The position numbers and the translations under genes were made by a program. A DNA stretch of 64,000 nt from Oceanospirillaceae bacterium (GTDB taxonomy: Bacteria > Pseudomonadota > Gammaproteobacteria > Pseudomonadales > Oceanobacteraceae), in assembly GCA_002724925.1 (NCBI GenBank), contig PBQA01000036.1, positions 1 to 64,000 on the forward strand, given 5' to 3'. Positions 1-7,850 of the stretch are shown in pieces (the first letter of the stretch is position 1; each line of letters begins with the position of its first letter). Under the pieces are notes generated by a model. It was not told where the DNA came from. It ran no database searches and was given only the letters and a program-made list of their open reading frames with translations.

Positions 1-36
1 ACACTGTCTCAGCTGTCGATCCACTTCGAGGGACGG

Positions 37-612
37 CTAGACGCTCATATTGACTTGTGACTTGGCTGACACAGAATTTTGAACACCCTCCGTTGGGATG
101 TTTTGGAAATGGTCAAAATACGGAAGAGCAAAGCACCTTATCGTGTCGACAACGTCCGCAATCGTATCTTCCCTGGATTCGGGGTCAGCCAGTTCCCATG
201 TGAGGTAGACTTGGTTCGTCCCTAAAAGATGAATCATCCCTCCACCGACCCAATCATCTTTACGCAGAGATACTGGCTGAGAGTTCCGCCACTCCTTGAG
301 TTTTTTAGATCCCACGTTGGCAGCTACGGAAAGCGATACATGTTGACCTGGAATATTATGGTAACTAGTTTGAAATACAACCTTCTCAGCAAATCCGTTT
401 CTACGTCTTGTCATGTGAGGCCCGCTCTTTGCATAACGGAAACCGTCATTTTCAAACGCACTAGCGATCCTTGCACAAGAGTCAGCGTATACTTCGGCAG
501 AAGGTTCAGCCGCTTTGTCTCGGCCTTTGCGACGAGCCTTAGCAGCGTCAGATTTCCTGCGGACTATATCCGAGAATACTCCTCGAATTGATTTAAATTC
601 ATTACGTGGCAT
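37..612 (-). CDS. hypothetical protein, integron cassette gene
   Basis: I do not recognise this 191-residue protein. It starts with a very basic stretch (about residues 7-35, rich in Arg and Lys) followed by a mixed alpha/beta body with no signal peptide or membrane segment. It is the most distal cassette gene seen on the minus strand: its ATG at 612 lies just below the core site of the attC at 624-713. An AGAGAA stretch upstream is a weak ribosome binding site. No attC is visible in the 36 bases after its stop, so its own site either lies outside the window or is lost. Confidence 0.6.
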   Translation of the reverse strand: MPRNEFKSIRGVFSDIVRRKSDAAKARRKGRDKAAEPSAEVYADSCARIASAFENDGFRYAKSGPHMTRRRNGFAEKVVFQTSYHNIPGQHVSLSVAANVGSKKLKEWRNSQPVSLRKDDWVGGGMIHLLGTNQVYLTWELADPESREDTIADVVDTIRCFALPYFDHFQNIPTEGVQNSVSAKSQVNMSV

Positions 613-623
613 GTGTTCTCTGA

Positions 624-713
624 GCCCAACGCCCCGCTAGACGGCGAGCGAAGCGAGTCCTAGTGAAGGCCACGCTTTTTGTGGCCGCAACGAATTTCAT
701 CGGTTTGTTAGCA
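624..713 (-). other. attC recombination site (cassette 6/7 junction)
   Basis: Read on the minus strand, this site begins with a TAACAAAC-type core directly overlapping the end of the upstream gene and ends with GCGTTGGGC, which fits the GTTRRRY core of integron attC sites. The 75 bases between form imperfect inverted repeats, including GGCCAC/GTGGCC and GACTCGCTTCGCTCG. It is nearly identical to the attC at 1162-1251. Confidence 0.8.
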
Positions 714-716
714 GTT

Positions 717-1154
717 TCAACGAAAGGTCTGATTATAGCGATTCTCATCCCACTCTTCTCCAAATCCGGAACTTCCTACTAAAGCCTTCGAAAATCCTAG
801 CTGATGATCCGCATATATAGCAGCGATTGGACTGTCTCTATAATGAATTGAAAAGCTACCCGAAATAGACGACCACCTAACCTTTATACTTGATGTATCA
901 AGCGAATCAATGACTGCAGATTCAGATGCGTACCTGGTGATCAATACTGGCGTAGCACCTTCAGCCATTGCCACCTTATCAAAATTTTCCTGGGGCTCAA
1001 TCGGGCTATATAAGAACACATCCTTCAGAATATTTTCACTATCAGACTCAATGAGGTAAGCCCAACATGAGGTTCTATCGTTTTCAACTAAAACAAAACA
1101 TCTGCCATCAGGACTATCAAATTTCAATAGGAACTCTTCCATAGGCGTAATCAC
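717..1154 (-). CDS. hypothetical protein, integron cassette gene
   Basis: An unrecognised, probably cytoplasmic protein of about 145 residues with no signal or membrane segment. The reading frame opens with TTG, GTG and then ATG within six codons. I prefer GTG at 1154 because AGGA lies four bases before it, but ATG at 1142 is possible. The stop at 717 touches the attC at 624-713, and the start lies about 10 bases from the attC at 1162-1251, so the gene fills its cassette completely, as is usual for integron cassettes. Function unknown. Confidence 0.55.
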   Translation of the reverse strand: MITPMEEFLLKFDSPDGRCFVLVENDRTSCWAYLIESDSENILKDVFLYSPIEPQENFDKVAMAEGATPVLITRYASESAVIDSLDTSSIKVRWSSISGSFSIHYRDSPIAAIYADHQLGFSKALVGSSGFGEEWDENRYNQTFR

Positions 1155-1161
1155 CAAATCC

Positions 1162-1251
1162 TGCTAACGCCCCACTAGACGGCGAGCAAAGCGAGTCCTA
1201 GTGGAAGGCCACGCTTTTGTGGCCGTAATGAATTTCAGCGGTTTGTTATGC
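1162..1251 (-). other. attC recombination site
   Basis: Same architecture and almost the same sequence as the site at 624-713: TAACAAACCG at one end, GCGTTAGCA at the other, and a shared central palindromic part. The stop codon of the gene at 1246-1572 lies inside the first core, a typical cassette layout. Confidence 0.8.
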
Positions 1252-1572
1252 AGCTGCAGCATGGAAAACAAAACTCGATGCCCATAGAACTAATCCTCCT
1301 ACGAAACAAGCCACCCAAATCAAGTAAAAACGCTCCTTTACTTTCAACAGCCTATCACCTGCCCTAATGAGCTCAGCATCACCCGACAGCTTATACTTCT
1401 TCAGATAGAGAGAATCACTCAACTTATCGAATTCAGTGGATCGAAGATCAAGGCCTGAGTGCTTCTCAAACTCCTTTCTAGAGTATGACTTCATAGCTCT
1501 ACTAAATGCCACATGTGCATAGATCCAGTAAGCAAAGAGAACGAAGAATCCGATTACAGCTATATATTCCAT
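1246..1572 (-). CDS. small membrane protein, integron cassette gene
   Basis: A protein of about 108 residues with two predicted membrane segments, one at the N-terminus (about residues 3-22, IAVIGFFVLFAYWIYAHVAF) and one near the C-terminus (about 83-105, IWVACFVGGLVLWASSFVF). A charged, Lys- and Asp-rich stretch of about 60 residues lies between them. GTG at 1575 precedes ATG at 1572 directly; I chose the ATG. Bounded by attC sites on both sides. I know no function for it; the hairpin topology suggests an inner-membrane protein with a central soluble loop. Confidence 0.6.
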   Translation of the reverse strand: MEYIAVIGFFVLFAYWIYAHVAFSRAMKSYSRKEFEKHSGLDLRSTEFDKLSDSLYLKKYKLSGDAELIRAGDRLLKVKERFYLIWVACFVGGLVLWASSFVFHAAAA

Positions 1573-1582
1573 CACAGATTAC

Positions 1583-1642
1583 GCATAACGCCCAGCACAT
1601 GGGCGCGCTATTAGCGCGTCCAAATGCTGCTGTTTGTTAACT
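1583..1642 (-). other. attC recombination site (short type)
   Basis: A 60-base site with GTTAACAAACAGCAG at one end and GGGCGTTATGC at the other on the minus strand, and an internal GACGCGCTAATAGCGCG hairpin. It overlaps the stop codon of the lipoprotein cassette gene at 1637-2122. Confidence 0.75.
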
Positions 1643-2122
1643 TTCTGCGGGAATATATACGACAATCCCTGACGCTCCTTCTTGCTTATTAGAACCACTA
1701 GGCAATTTCACTCCAATGATCGCATTACCGCCCATCTCTGCCGTTTTAATTCTAAGAAGATCAACAGCTTTATCCTTTGTCATCTTCGGGGGTGTCATCA
1801 TAGGGTACGCAGCGATCCCGAAAGTTAAGAGTCCAGCGATCATAAAAGCTGGTATATTCACAGGTTTAAATTCTACCTTTGCTTCACCTAGTATCTCATA
1901 TTCGTATCCTTCTACGACTGAAACTATCCCTTCGTCATAATGAAAGCCTTTTGGGTACTCTTGAACATAAACGTCAACATGCTCTGGCGGTATGGAATTT
2001 GAATTTAGTTCAGACTCACTCTTATATTTCCCCATATGTTGATATGTCGTATTCCAACCAGCACAACCGCTCAAAAAAAGAATTGACACAACCAGTGTCG
2101 ACACTACCAATTTATTTACCAT
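1637..2122 (-). CDS. lipoprotein of unknown function, integron cassette gene
   Basis: A 161-residue predicted lipoprotein. The N-terminus has a Lys, a hydrophobic stretch and a lipobox LSGC with the acceptor Cys at residue 20. A second hydrophobic stretch lies at about residues 91-108 (FMIAGLLTFGIAAYPMM). The C-terminal third (KAVDLLRIKTAEMGGNAIIG) recalls small lipoproteins with a 'heavy-metal-binding/YbjQ-like' fold, but this is a weak resemblance. A strong ribosome binding site, AAGGAG, lies seven bases before the ATG at 2122. The gene sits between attC sites. Confidence 0.65.
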   Translation of the reverse strand: MVNKLVVSTLVVSILFLSGCAGWNTTYQHMGKYKSESELNSNSIPPEHVDVYVQEYPKGFHYDEGIVSVVEGYEYEILGEAKVEFKPVNIPAFMIAGLLTFGIAAYPMMTPPKMTKDKAVDLLRIKTAEMGGNAIIGVKLPSGSNKQEGASGIVVYIPAES

Positions 2123-2151
2123 ATTTTCTCCTTGTAAGATTTTAATTTTAA

Positions 2152-2224
2152 AGTTAACGCCGCAAGCAAAGGCGCGCGTTAGCGCGTCCAGCCCGCAGGG
2201 CGATTTTGCCTTGCCTTGTTATGT
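2152..2224 (-). other. attC recombination site
   Basis: The outer cores on the minus strand are ACATAACAAGG and GGCGTTAACT. Between them are the inverted repeats GCGCGTT/AACGCGC and GCCCTGCGGGC. The stop codon of the gene at 2219-2566 lies in the first core. Confidence 0.75.
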
Positions 2225-2566
2225 TTTTACGGTATAGCACTGAGCTAAAACCTCAAATTGACCAACAGCATTAAAGTTAAATTTGTAATGCTTATATTCT
2301 TCTTGGGGGCCAATCTCACCTTGTTTACGATGAAGCTCTAGCCATTCAGAGCCTTCAATTTCGTAGCTACAATCATCACGTTCATTGGCTAGAAAAGATT
2401 CGGCCATCTGCCACTTGAAGGCAATAGCATCACCGAAGAAAACCTCAACGAGTTTTTCTTGCCAGTCTTTAAAGCGCAGAGTTAAATCTCCATCCTCTTG
2501 CTTTATTTCAGGGTATTCAGCGTCAGCTGTGGAGAACCCTGGCTCAATTAGATTAGCTATTTGCAT
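2219..2566 (-). CDS. hypothetical protein, integron cassette gene
   Basis: A 115-residue acidic soluble protein with no signal peptide. It has a glutamate/aspartate-rich first half and a Trp- and Tyr-containing C-terminal half (EYKHYKFNFNAVGQFEVLA). It is like the small single-domain unknowns commonly carried by chromosomal integron cassettes, but I cannot assign a family. The ATG at 2566 lies just inside the attC at 2579-2636, with no convincing ribosome binding site. Its stop is embedded in the attC at 2152-2224. Confidence 0.6.
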   Translation of the reverse strand: MQIANLIEPGFSTADAEYPEIKQEDGDLTLRFKDWQEKLVEVFFGDAIAFKWQMAESFLANERDDCSYEIEGSEWLELHRKQGEIGPQEEYKHYKFNFNAVGQFEVLAQCYTVKT

Positions 2567-2578
2567 AGTGGTTTTGAA

Positions 2579-2636
2579 ACATAACGCTCAAAGCAGGGGC
2601 GGCGAAGCCGTCCCAGCCTGCCTTTGCTTGTTATGT
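2579..2636 (-). other. attC recombination site
   Basis: The minus strand reads ACATAACAAGCAAAGGC to GAGCGTTATGT around a central GGACGGCTTCGCCGCC hairpin, the short compact attC form of about 58 bases. The two ends are complementary (GCAAAGGCAGGC with GCTTTG-type arms). Confidence 0.75.
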
Positions 2637-2638
2637 GT

Positions 2639-2872
2639 TTACCCTTCATTGATTTCCGCCAATACCTCGCCTGTAGAAGAGCGGATATATTTTACTTTAG
2701 TGCCATTTCCAAAACTTACTTCGATACTTTCAGTCGCATCTATACTTGCCAATTTTTCTACCAATACTTCCGTGGCTGCTTTTACAGATGAAGGAGGATT
2801 CGTAATTCCCTCATTTTGCATCTGAAGCCTATACTTCATTGTCTCGAATAATTCACCGGCATTTGCACTCAT
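2639..2872 (-). CDS. small hypothetical protein, integron cassette gene
   Basis: A 77-residue soluble protein of unknown function. The first half is helical (NAGELFETMKYRLQMQNEGI) and the second half has short strands (SIEVSFGNGTKVKYIRSSTG). It occupies a complete cassette between the attC sites at 2579-2636 and 2891-2995. No known domain recognised. Confidence 0.55.
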   Translation of the reverse strand: MSANAGELFETMKYRLQMQNEGITNPPSSVKAATEVLVEKLASIDATESIEVSFGNGTKVKYIRSSTGEVLAEINEG

Positions 2873-2890
2873 GACAGGATCTCTAGGGAC

Positions 2891-2995
2891 ACATAACGCC
2901 TTGCTAAGCGGTTGTGGTGAACTGGCGACACGCTTGCGTCTTTTTGCAAGCGAGGTGACAGATTACCACAATCCGACTTGAGCAACTTGTTAGCC
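2891..2995 (-). other. attC recombination site (long type)
   Basis: A 105-base site, minus strand GGCTAACAAGTTGC to GCGTTATGT. It has long complementary arms (TCGGATTGTGGTAATC with GTTCACCACAACCGC) and an internal CGCTTGCAAAAAGACGCAAGCG hairpin. It follows the methyltransferase cassette gene. Confidence 0.75.
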
Positions 2996-3005
2996 GATTT
3001 TTGCA

Positions 3006-3623
3006 CTAAATCACCTTTTTGCAAAAGCAATATACAAATTTTTGTTCATTGCCACCCGGCGTATGATGTGACTCCTTTTCATGGCCAAGAAGTTGGAATG
3101 GCTCACCAAATTCTGAATGTAACTGGTCTGCGCTGTATCGCATTACCGGAAGCCCGCTGCATTTTGTTGGGCCATCTTCGGCAAAGGTGGCAACAATAAC
3201 AAGCCCGCCAGGTTTAACTGCTTTTAACACTTGCCGAACATAAAAGTGACGATCTTCTTCACTGGTCAGGAAGTGAAAAACTGCACGATCATGCCAGACA
3301 TCATAAGCATGGACTGGAAAGTCCGCCTCTAAAACATTTGCCTCAAGCCATTTTATTTTTGATGCATTTTTGCCTAGTCGACTTTTTGCTGTAGATAAAG
3401 CGGCACTGGATAGATCAAGAACTGTAATATTCTTATAACTGTGTGCCAGAAGATCATCAACGAGAGTTGAAGCACCACCGCCCACATCAATAATTGAAGC
3501 TGATGTAGGAATGCCAACATCTTGAATCAATTTCATTGAAAGCTCGGCGTGTTCTTGAAACCAACTAACCTCTGTAGAGGCCTTTGCGGTGTAAACATTC
3601 TCCCAATGATCTTTTGATTGCAT
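3006..3623 (-). CDS. class I SAM-dependent methyltransferase, first integron cassette gene
   Basis: A 205-residue protein with the Rossmann-type methyltransferase fold. Motif I is IIDVGGGASTLVDDLL (about residues 44-59), an acidic motif II follows (TVLDLSSAAL), and the post-motif strand is YDVWHDRAVFHFLTSEEDRHFYV. The substrate is unknown; similar short methyltransferases are common in chromosomal integron cassettes. The ATG at 3623 has GGAG eight bases upstream. It is the promoter-proximal cassette, next to the core-like site at 3649-3655, so it may be the best expressed of the array. Confidence 0.8.
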   Translation of the reverse strand: MQSKDHWENVYTAKASTEVSWFQEHAELSMKLIQDVGIPTSASIIDVGGGASTLVDDLLAHSYKNITVLDLSSAALSTAKSRLGKNASKIKWLEANVLEADFPVHAYDVWHDRAVFHFLTSEEDRHFYVRQVLKAVKPGGLVIVATFAEDGPTKCSGLPVMRYSADQLHSEFGEPFQLLGHEKESHHTPGGNEQKFVYCFCKKVI

Positions 3624-3648
3624 AACGATTTCTCCGAGTAATTTATTC

Positions 3649-3655
3649 GGCTAAC
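3649..3655 (-). other. terminal core site of the cassette array (attI-like or attC end)
   Basis: GTTAGCC on the minus strand matches the conserved start of the integron recombination core and stands just before the first cassette gene. No paired attC arm is visible beyond it, so it is a candidate attI crossover point or the last remnant of one. The flanking 3660-3900 contains several GTGCG/CGCAC-type short repeats that could be integrase-binding repeats; that is inference. Confidence 0.45.
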
Positions 3656-3743
3656 AGCTTATTAGTGTGCGTGCGCATTTATCCTGGGACACTCTTTCGA
3701 GGTTTCCCGGATAACTTATTGACTGTATTGAAAAATCTTCCAT
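3651..3743 (-). CDS. 30-codon leader ORF ending inside the array's core site
   Basis: A small open frame on the minus strand: ATG at 3743, 30 codons, with TAG provided by the GTTAGCC core itself. AAGGGAGG, a near-perfect ribosome binding site, lies nine bases before the ATG, so translation is plausible. The peptide begins MEDFSIQSISYPGNLERVSQ and ends in Ser-Cys. Its position recalls ORF-11 in attI1 of class 1 integrons, a short leader that boosts translation of the first cassette. Its expression is not shown. Confidence 0.4.
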   Translation of the reverse strand: MEDFSIQSISYPGNLERVSQDKCARTLISC

Positions 3744-4021
3744 AACTCAAACCTCCCTTCAAGAAAAACGCGCACGCCTGTTATTTCGATATTCGTGCGC
3801 ACATAAACTTGTAAACCAAGTTTCTAAGTATCTGATTCGTTTGATGTTTACCGTACTCCCCTCCGGCAAAACGCGCAAGCACGAATGTAAAGCGTGCCAG
3901 ATTCGCGCGAAATGCCGAAATATACTGTATGGGCAACCAGGCCTTCTTTACATTCGCCAGATACGAAAACGCCGGGCATTACCCGGCGCTTTATTTACTA
4001 ATTCAGTACTTTTTTATTAGA
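3744..4021. other. non-coding stretch between cassette array and cysS
   Basis: No gene is supported here. It holds the ribosome binding site of the leader ORF, several short GTGCG/CGCAC repeats in both orientations (around 3668, 3770, 3793 and 3871) and the cysS terminator at 3965-3990. Any promoter driving the cassettes must lie here; TTTACA near 3812 with an AT-rich hexamer 17 bases on is a weak candidate. Confidence 0.4.
3965..3990 (-). terminator. terminator after cysS
   Basis: The hairpin GCCGGGTAATGCCCGGC is followed by GTTTTCGT on the minus strand, about 35 bases after the cysS stop. The T-run is short, so efficiency may be moderate. Confidence 0.6.
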
Positions 4022-5392
4022 TTACGATTTCGACCAAGTCGTCCCTTCAGGGCCGTCTTTCAGCACAATGCCTTTGGCTACCAGCTCATCACGAACAGCG
4101 TCGGCGGTGGCGAAGTCTTTGGCTTTTTTGGCTTCGAGGCGCTTCTGGATCATTTCTTCGATCCATTCTGCTTCGTCGCCTGCACCTGATTGCAGGAAGC
4201 TTTGTGGGTCTGACTGCAGGCAGCCAAGCACGCCACCGAGGTTACGCAACTGGCCTGCCAGTGCAGCTTGTTCTTCACCAGAGGCTTTATTCAGATCGCG
4301 CACCAGGTCAAACAGCACGGCAATGGCCACTGGCGTATTAAAGTCGTCATCCATGGCGGCGTGGAAGCGTGCACTGTAATCGTTGTCGATATCTTTTACG
4401 TCACCGACGCTGACGTTCAGGAGTGCGTTGTAGAAGCGTTCGAGTTTGGTCTGGGCTTCTTTCAGGCTGTCTTCTGAGTAGTTAATGGCGCTGCGGTACT
4501 GGCTCGACAGCAGCAGGAAGCGCACCACTTCGGCTGGGTATTTGTCGAGAATTTCGCGAATGGTGAAGAAGTTGCCCAGTGACTTAGACATCTTTTCGCC
4601 ATCAACACGTACTGCCCCTGCGTGCATCCAGGTGTTCACGTATTTCTTGCCAGTTGCCGCTTCTGATTGGGCGATCTCATTCTCATGGTGCGGAAATTTA
4701 AGGTCCGGGCCACCGCCGTGAATGTCAAAGGTATCGCCTAAGCAGCAGGTCGACATGGCAGAACATTCAATGTGCCAGCCCGGACGACCAATACCCCACG
4801 GCGAATCCCAGTGTGGCTCTTCGGGTTTGGCAGACTTCCAGAGTACGAAGTCGAGCGGGTCTTCTTTTACGTCGCCCACTTCTACGCGCGCACCGGCTTC
4901 AAGTTCGTCGAGCACCTTGCCAGAGAGCTGACCATAGCCTTCGAATTTGCGTACACGGTAATACACGTCGCCATTATCGGCAGCGTAGGCAAAGCCATTT
5001 GATATCAAGGTTTCGACCAGCTTAATGATATCACCGATGTGCGCGGTGGCTTTTGGCTCTGCGTCTGGCTTTTCGATACCGAGCAACTCTGAGTCTTTGT
5101 GCATTTCTGCGATAAAGCGCTCAGTCAGTGCATCAAAGGCTTCGCCATTTTCGTTAGCACGCTGAATGATTTTGTCGTCGATATCGGTGATGTTACGGAT
5201 GTAGTTCACATCGAAACCGCGATGGCGCAAATAACGCGCAATAACATCAAACGCGACCATGACACGGGCATGCCCTAGGTGACAGAAATCGTAGACCGTC
5301 ATGCCACACACGTACATGCCGACTTTGCCGGGTACGAGGGGTTTGAATTCTTCTTTCTGTCGGGTCAGGGTGTTAAAAATCTTCAGTGTCAT
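4022..5392 (-). CDS. cysS: cysteinyl-tRNA synthetase
   Basis: It charges tRNA-Cys with cysteine in the cytoplasm. The 456 residues match the family's usual length. The class I signature HLGH is at residues 38-41 and KMSKS at about 267. The zinc ligands Cys29 (YVCGMTVYD) and the Cys/His group in [26 protein letters not shown] are present. The start MTLKIFNT is the normal N-terminus. It lies on the same strand as glnS but about 160 bases downstream, separated by a hairpin repeat, so co-transcription with glnS is uncertain. Confidence 0.97.
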   Translation of the reverse strand: MTLKIFNTLTRQKEEFKPLVPGKVGMYVCGMTVYDFCHLGHARVMVAFDVIARYLRHRGFDVNYIRNITDIDDKIIQRANENGEAFDALTERFIAEMHKDSELLGIEKPDAEPKATAHIGDIIKLVETLISNGFAYAADNGDVYYRVRKFEGYGQLSGKVLDELEAGARVEVGDVKEDPLDFVLWKSAKPEEPHWDSPWGIGRPGWHIECSAMSTCCLGDTFDIHGGGPDLKFPHHENEIAQSEAATGKKYVNTWMHAGAVRVDGEKMSKSLGNFFTIREILDKYPAEVVRFLLLSSQYRSAINYSEDSLKEAQTKLERFYNALLNVSVGDVKDIDNDYSARFHAAMDDDFNTPVAIAVLFDLVRDLNKASGEEQAALAGQLRNLGGVLGCLQSDPQSFLQSGAGDEAEWIEEMIQKRLEAKKAKDFATADAVRDELVAKGIVLKDGPEGTTWSKS

Positions 5393-5455
5393 GGTTTTTC
5401 CGATAGCTAAATTTGAGGCTTTAGTTGCCGGTTAATTTTGGGCGTTTACGACGCC

Positions 5456-5543
5456 GAAAATACAAGGCGAAGGGCGCATCAAAAAACGGAGTTTACTAGA
5501 GTAAATGAGTATTTTTGAGGCGCACTTCAACGCTGTAGTTTCA
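5456..5543. repeat. imperfect inverted-repeat (hairpin) element between glnS and cysS
   Basis: Two arms of about 40 bases (5456-5497 and 5500-5543) are largely complementary around the centre GTTTACTAGAGTAAAT. The left arm reads GAAAATACAAGGCGAAGGGC; the complement of the right arm begins GAAACTACAGCGTTGAAGTG. It starts right after the glnS stop. It looks like a small dispersed REP/MITE-type repeat and could also fold in the glnS mRNA tail. Confidence 0.6.
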
Positions 5544-5549
5544 AGGTAG

Positions 5550-7220
5550 TTAGCCCAAAAGGGCTTTGTCTTCGCGAAGACCGATAGTTAAATTGAAAAT
5601 CGGTTTTTCAGCGGTGTGATCAAAGCGATCAGCAACGTAGTAGCCTTCTCGCTCAAACTGGAAGTTTGCTTCAGCATCCGCTTCGGCCAGTGCCGGCTCG
5701 ATCAGTGCAGTAACAACACTCAATGAATCTTTATTCACGTGATCCATAAAGTCGCCCTCGCCTTTGTCTGGCGTCGCGCTGGTGAAGAGTCGCTCGTACA
5801 GACGCAGTTCGGCTTCTTTGTGATCGGTGGCCGACACCCAATGAACAACACCCTTAGGATTTACGCCGTCTTCCGGGTTTTCGCCAAGGGTATTTTCAAT
5901 CAGCTTCGCCTTCACGAGCGTGACATTGCCATCGGCGTCTTTCTCGTAATCGGTTGCTTCAATCACATAAGAGAAACGCAGACGGATGCGTTTGCCCGGA
6001 CAGAACTTCTTCTTGAACTTCTTGCTGTACTCTTCTTTGAAGTCGTCCTGATCAATAAAGATTTCACGCGTAAATGGCATCTCACGCTCGCCCAGGTCCA
6101 GCTCTGGGTGGAACGGCGCTTTGAGCATTTCTTTGTGATCTTCAGGCAGATTTTCAATCACCACTTTCAATGGCTTGAGTACGGCCATGGCGCGAGGTGC
6201 ATTCTGGTTCAGGTCGCTACGCAATGCGTGCTCCAGCATGGCTACGTCAACCATGCCATCACTGCGGGTAACGCCAATCATGTCGCAGAAGGTGCGAATT
6301 GAGCTTGGGGTAAAACCACGGCGGCGCATACCAGAAATAGTCGGCATACGCGGATCATCCCAGCCAGCGACCACACCTTCATCAACCAGGAACTTGAGCT
6401 TGCGCTTAGACGTTACCGTATAGTCGAGGTTGAGGCGGCCGAACTCGTACTGTTTAGGCTGCGCAGGTACCGGCAGGTTTTCGATGAACCACTCGTACAA
6501 TGGGCGGTGATCTTCGAATTCGAGCGTACACACAGAGTGAGTGATGCCTTCAATCGCATCCGACTGCCCATGAGTGAAGTCATAGGTCGGGTAGATGCAC
6601 CACTTATCACCGGTCTGGTGGTGGGTGATCTTACGAATGCGGTAGATGATCGGGTCGCGCATATTCATGTTCGGCGACGCCATGTCGATCTTAGCGCGCA
6701 GAACTTTCGCACCCGTATCGAACTCACCCGCTTTCATACGAGCAAACAGGTCGAGATTCTCTTCGACAGTACGTTCGCGATATGGGCTGTTCTTACCCGG
6801 CTCGGTCAGGGTGCCGCGATATTCGCGCGCCTCTTCGGCGTTCAGGTCACAGACATAGGCTTTGTCGGCCTTGATCAGTTCAACCGCCCAGTCGTGCAGC
6901 TGATCAAAATAATCAGACGCGTAGTGAATATCGCCCTTCCACTGATAACCAAGCCAGGTGATGTCGTCTTTAATCGCATCAATGAATTCCTGGCTTTCTT
7001 TCTCTGGGTTGGTGTCATCGAAACGCAGGTTACATGCGCCATCAAACTGTTCGGCAACGCCGAAGTTGAGGCAGATAGATTTCGCATGGCCGACATGGAG
7101 GTAACCATTTGGCTCTGGCGGGAATCGGGTCTGCACCGATTGTACGCGCCCGGCATCAAGGTCTTCCTGAATGATTTTGGCGATGAAATTATTACTGGTG
7201 TTCGATGTCGTATCAGTCAT
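5550..7220 (-). CDS. glnS: glutaminyl-tRNA synthetase
   Basis: It attaches glutamine to tRNA-Gln. The HIGH-type motif HVGH is at residues 42-45 ([16 protein letters not shown]) and the KMSKS-type motif is VTSKRKL around residue 276. The C-terminal anticodon-binding beta-barrels follow. I start it at ATG 7220 ([10 protein letters not shown]), because the 34 codons further upstream are unlike the family and overlap the promoter. It has its own promoter with a TATAAT box at 7283-7288, divergent from ppiB. The protein is 556 residues, normal for the family. Confidence 0.97.
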   Translation of the reverse strand: MTDTTSNTSNNFIAKIIQEDLDAGRVQSVQTRFPPEPNGYLHVGHAKSICLNFGVAEQFDGACNLRFDDTNPEKESQEFIDAIKDDITWLGYQWKGDIHYASDYFDQLHDWAVELIKADKAYVCDLNAEEAREYRGTLTEPGKNSPYRERTVEENLDLFARMKAGEFDTGAKVLRAKIDMASPNMNMRDPIIYRIRKITHHQTGDKWCIYPTYDFTHGQSDAIEGITHSVCTLEFEDHRPLYEWFIENLPVPAQPKQYEFGRLNLDYTVTSKRKLKFLVDEGVVAGWDDPRMPTISGMRRRGFTPSSIRTFCDMIGVTRSDGMVDVAMLEHALRSDLNQNAPRAMAVLKPLKVVIENLPEDHKEMLKAPFHPELDLGEREMPFTREIFIDQDDFKEEYSKKFKKKFCPGKRIRLRFSYVIEATDYEKDADGNVTLVKAKLIENTLGENPEDGVNPKGVVHWVSATDHKEAELRLYERLFTSATPDKGEGDFMDHVNKDSLSVVTALIEPALAEADAEANFQFEREGYYVADRFDHTAEKPIFNLTIGLREDKALLG

Positions 7221-7282
7221 ATTGGTCCGTATCTGTACAGAAACGATAGCCGCCCCATGTCGGGCCGTGGAAAAAGGCGGTA

Positions 7283-7288
7283 TTATAC
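7283..7288 (-). promoter_or_regulatory. -10 box of the glnS promoter
   Basis: A perfect TATAAT on the minus strand, 63 bases before the glnS ATG. No good -35 hexamer is seen 16-18 bases upstream, so the rest of the promoter is uncertain. Confidence 0.5.
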
Positions 7289-7342
7289 GCGCCGAAAGCC
7301 CGTAAGGGATACCCGAACACACTATTTGAGCTGAGAGAAATC

Positions 7343-7840
7343 ATGATCCTGCTGAAAACCAACTTTGGTGACATCAAAGTCGAACTGAACCACGAAAAAG
7401 CTCCTAAAACTGCCGCAAACTTCGAGCAGTACGTTAAAGATGGCTTCTACGACGGCGTTATCTTCCACCGCGTCATCGACGGTTTCATGATTCAGGGCGG
7501 CGGCATGGAGCCTGGCATGAAAGAGAAGGCAACTCGCGAGCCTATCGAAAACGAAGCTGACAACGGCCTCAAGAACGAAGTTGGCACCCTGGCGATGGCC
7601 CGCACTATGGACCCACACTCTGCCAGCGCGCAGTTCTTTATCAACGTTGCTGATAACGCCTTCCTTAACCACACCAGCAAAGACATGCAGGGTTGGGGCT
7701 ACGCAGTATTCGGCAAAGTAACTGAAGGCATGGATGTGGTAAACCGCATCAAAGGCGTGCGTACCACGATGGCTATGGGCCACCAGGACGTACCTGCGGA
7801 AGACGTAATCATCGAGAAAGCTGAAGTCATCGCTGACTGA
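7343..7840 (+). CDS. ppiB: peptidyl-prolyl cis-trans isomerase B (cyclophilin)
   Basis: A cytoplasmic cyclophilin that speeds proline isomerisation during protein folding. At 165 residues it is the usual single-domain length, with no signal peptide. Family signatures are present: [14 protein letters not shown] (catalytic Arg), [12 protein letters not shown], and [15 protein letters not shown]. It is divergent from glnS and ten bases ahead of lpxH, with which it probably forms an operon. Confidence 0.96.
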   Translation: MILLKTNFGDIKVELNHEKAPKTAANFEQYVKDGFYDGVIFHRVIDGFMIQGGGMEPGMKEKATREPIENEADNGLKNEVGTLAMARTMDPHSASAQFFINVADNAFLNHTSKDMQGWGYAVFGKVTEGMDVVNRIKGVRTTMAMGHQDVPAEDVIIEKAEVIAD

Positions 7841-7850
7841 TCCGGTTTCT

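Noticed and set aside
624-2995. CRISPR-like array from regularly repeated palindromes
   Set aside because: The repeats differ in sequence and length and flank genes; they fit integron attC sites.
3925-3940. CTGTATGGGCAACCAG as a LexA box controlling a lost integrase
   Set aside because: CTG-N10-CAG fits, but the right half (ACCAG) and the GC-rich middle are poor, and there is no integrase gene next to it.
6507-7334. 275-residue open frame on the plus strand inside glnS
   Set aside because: It is a shadow of the glnS coding strand with no start signal of its own; codon use follows the opposite strand gene.
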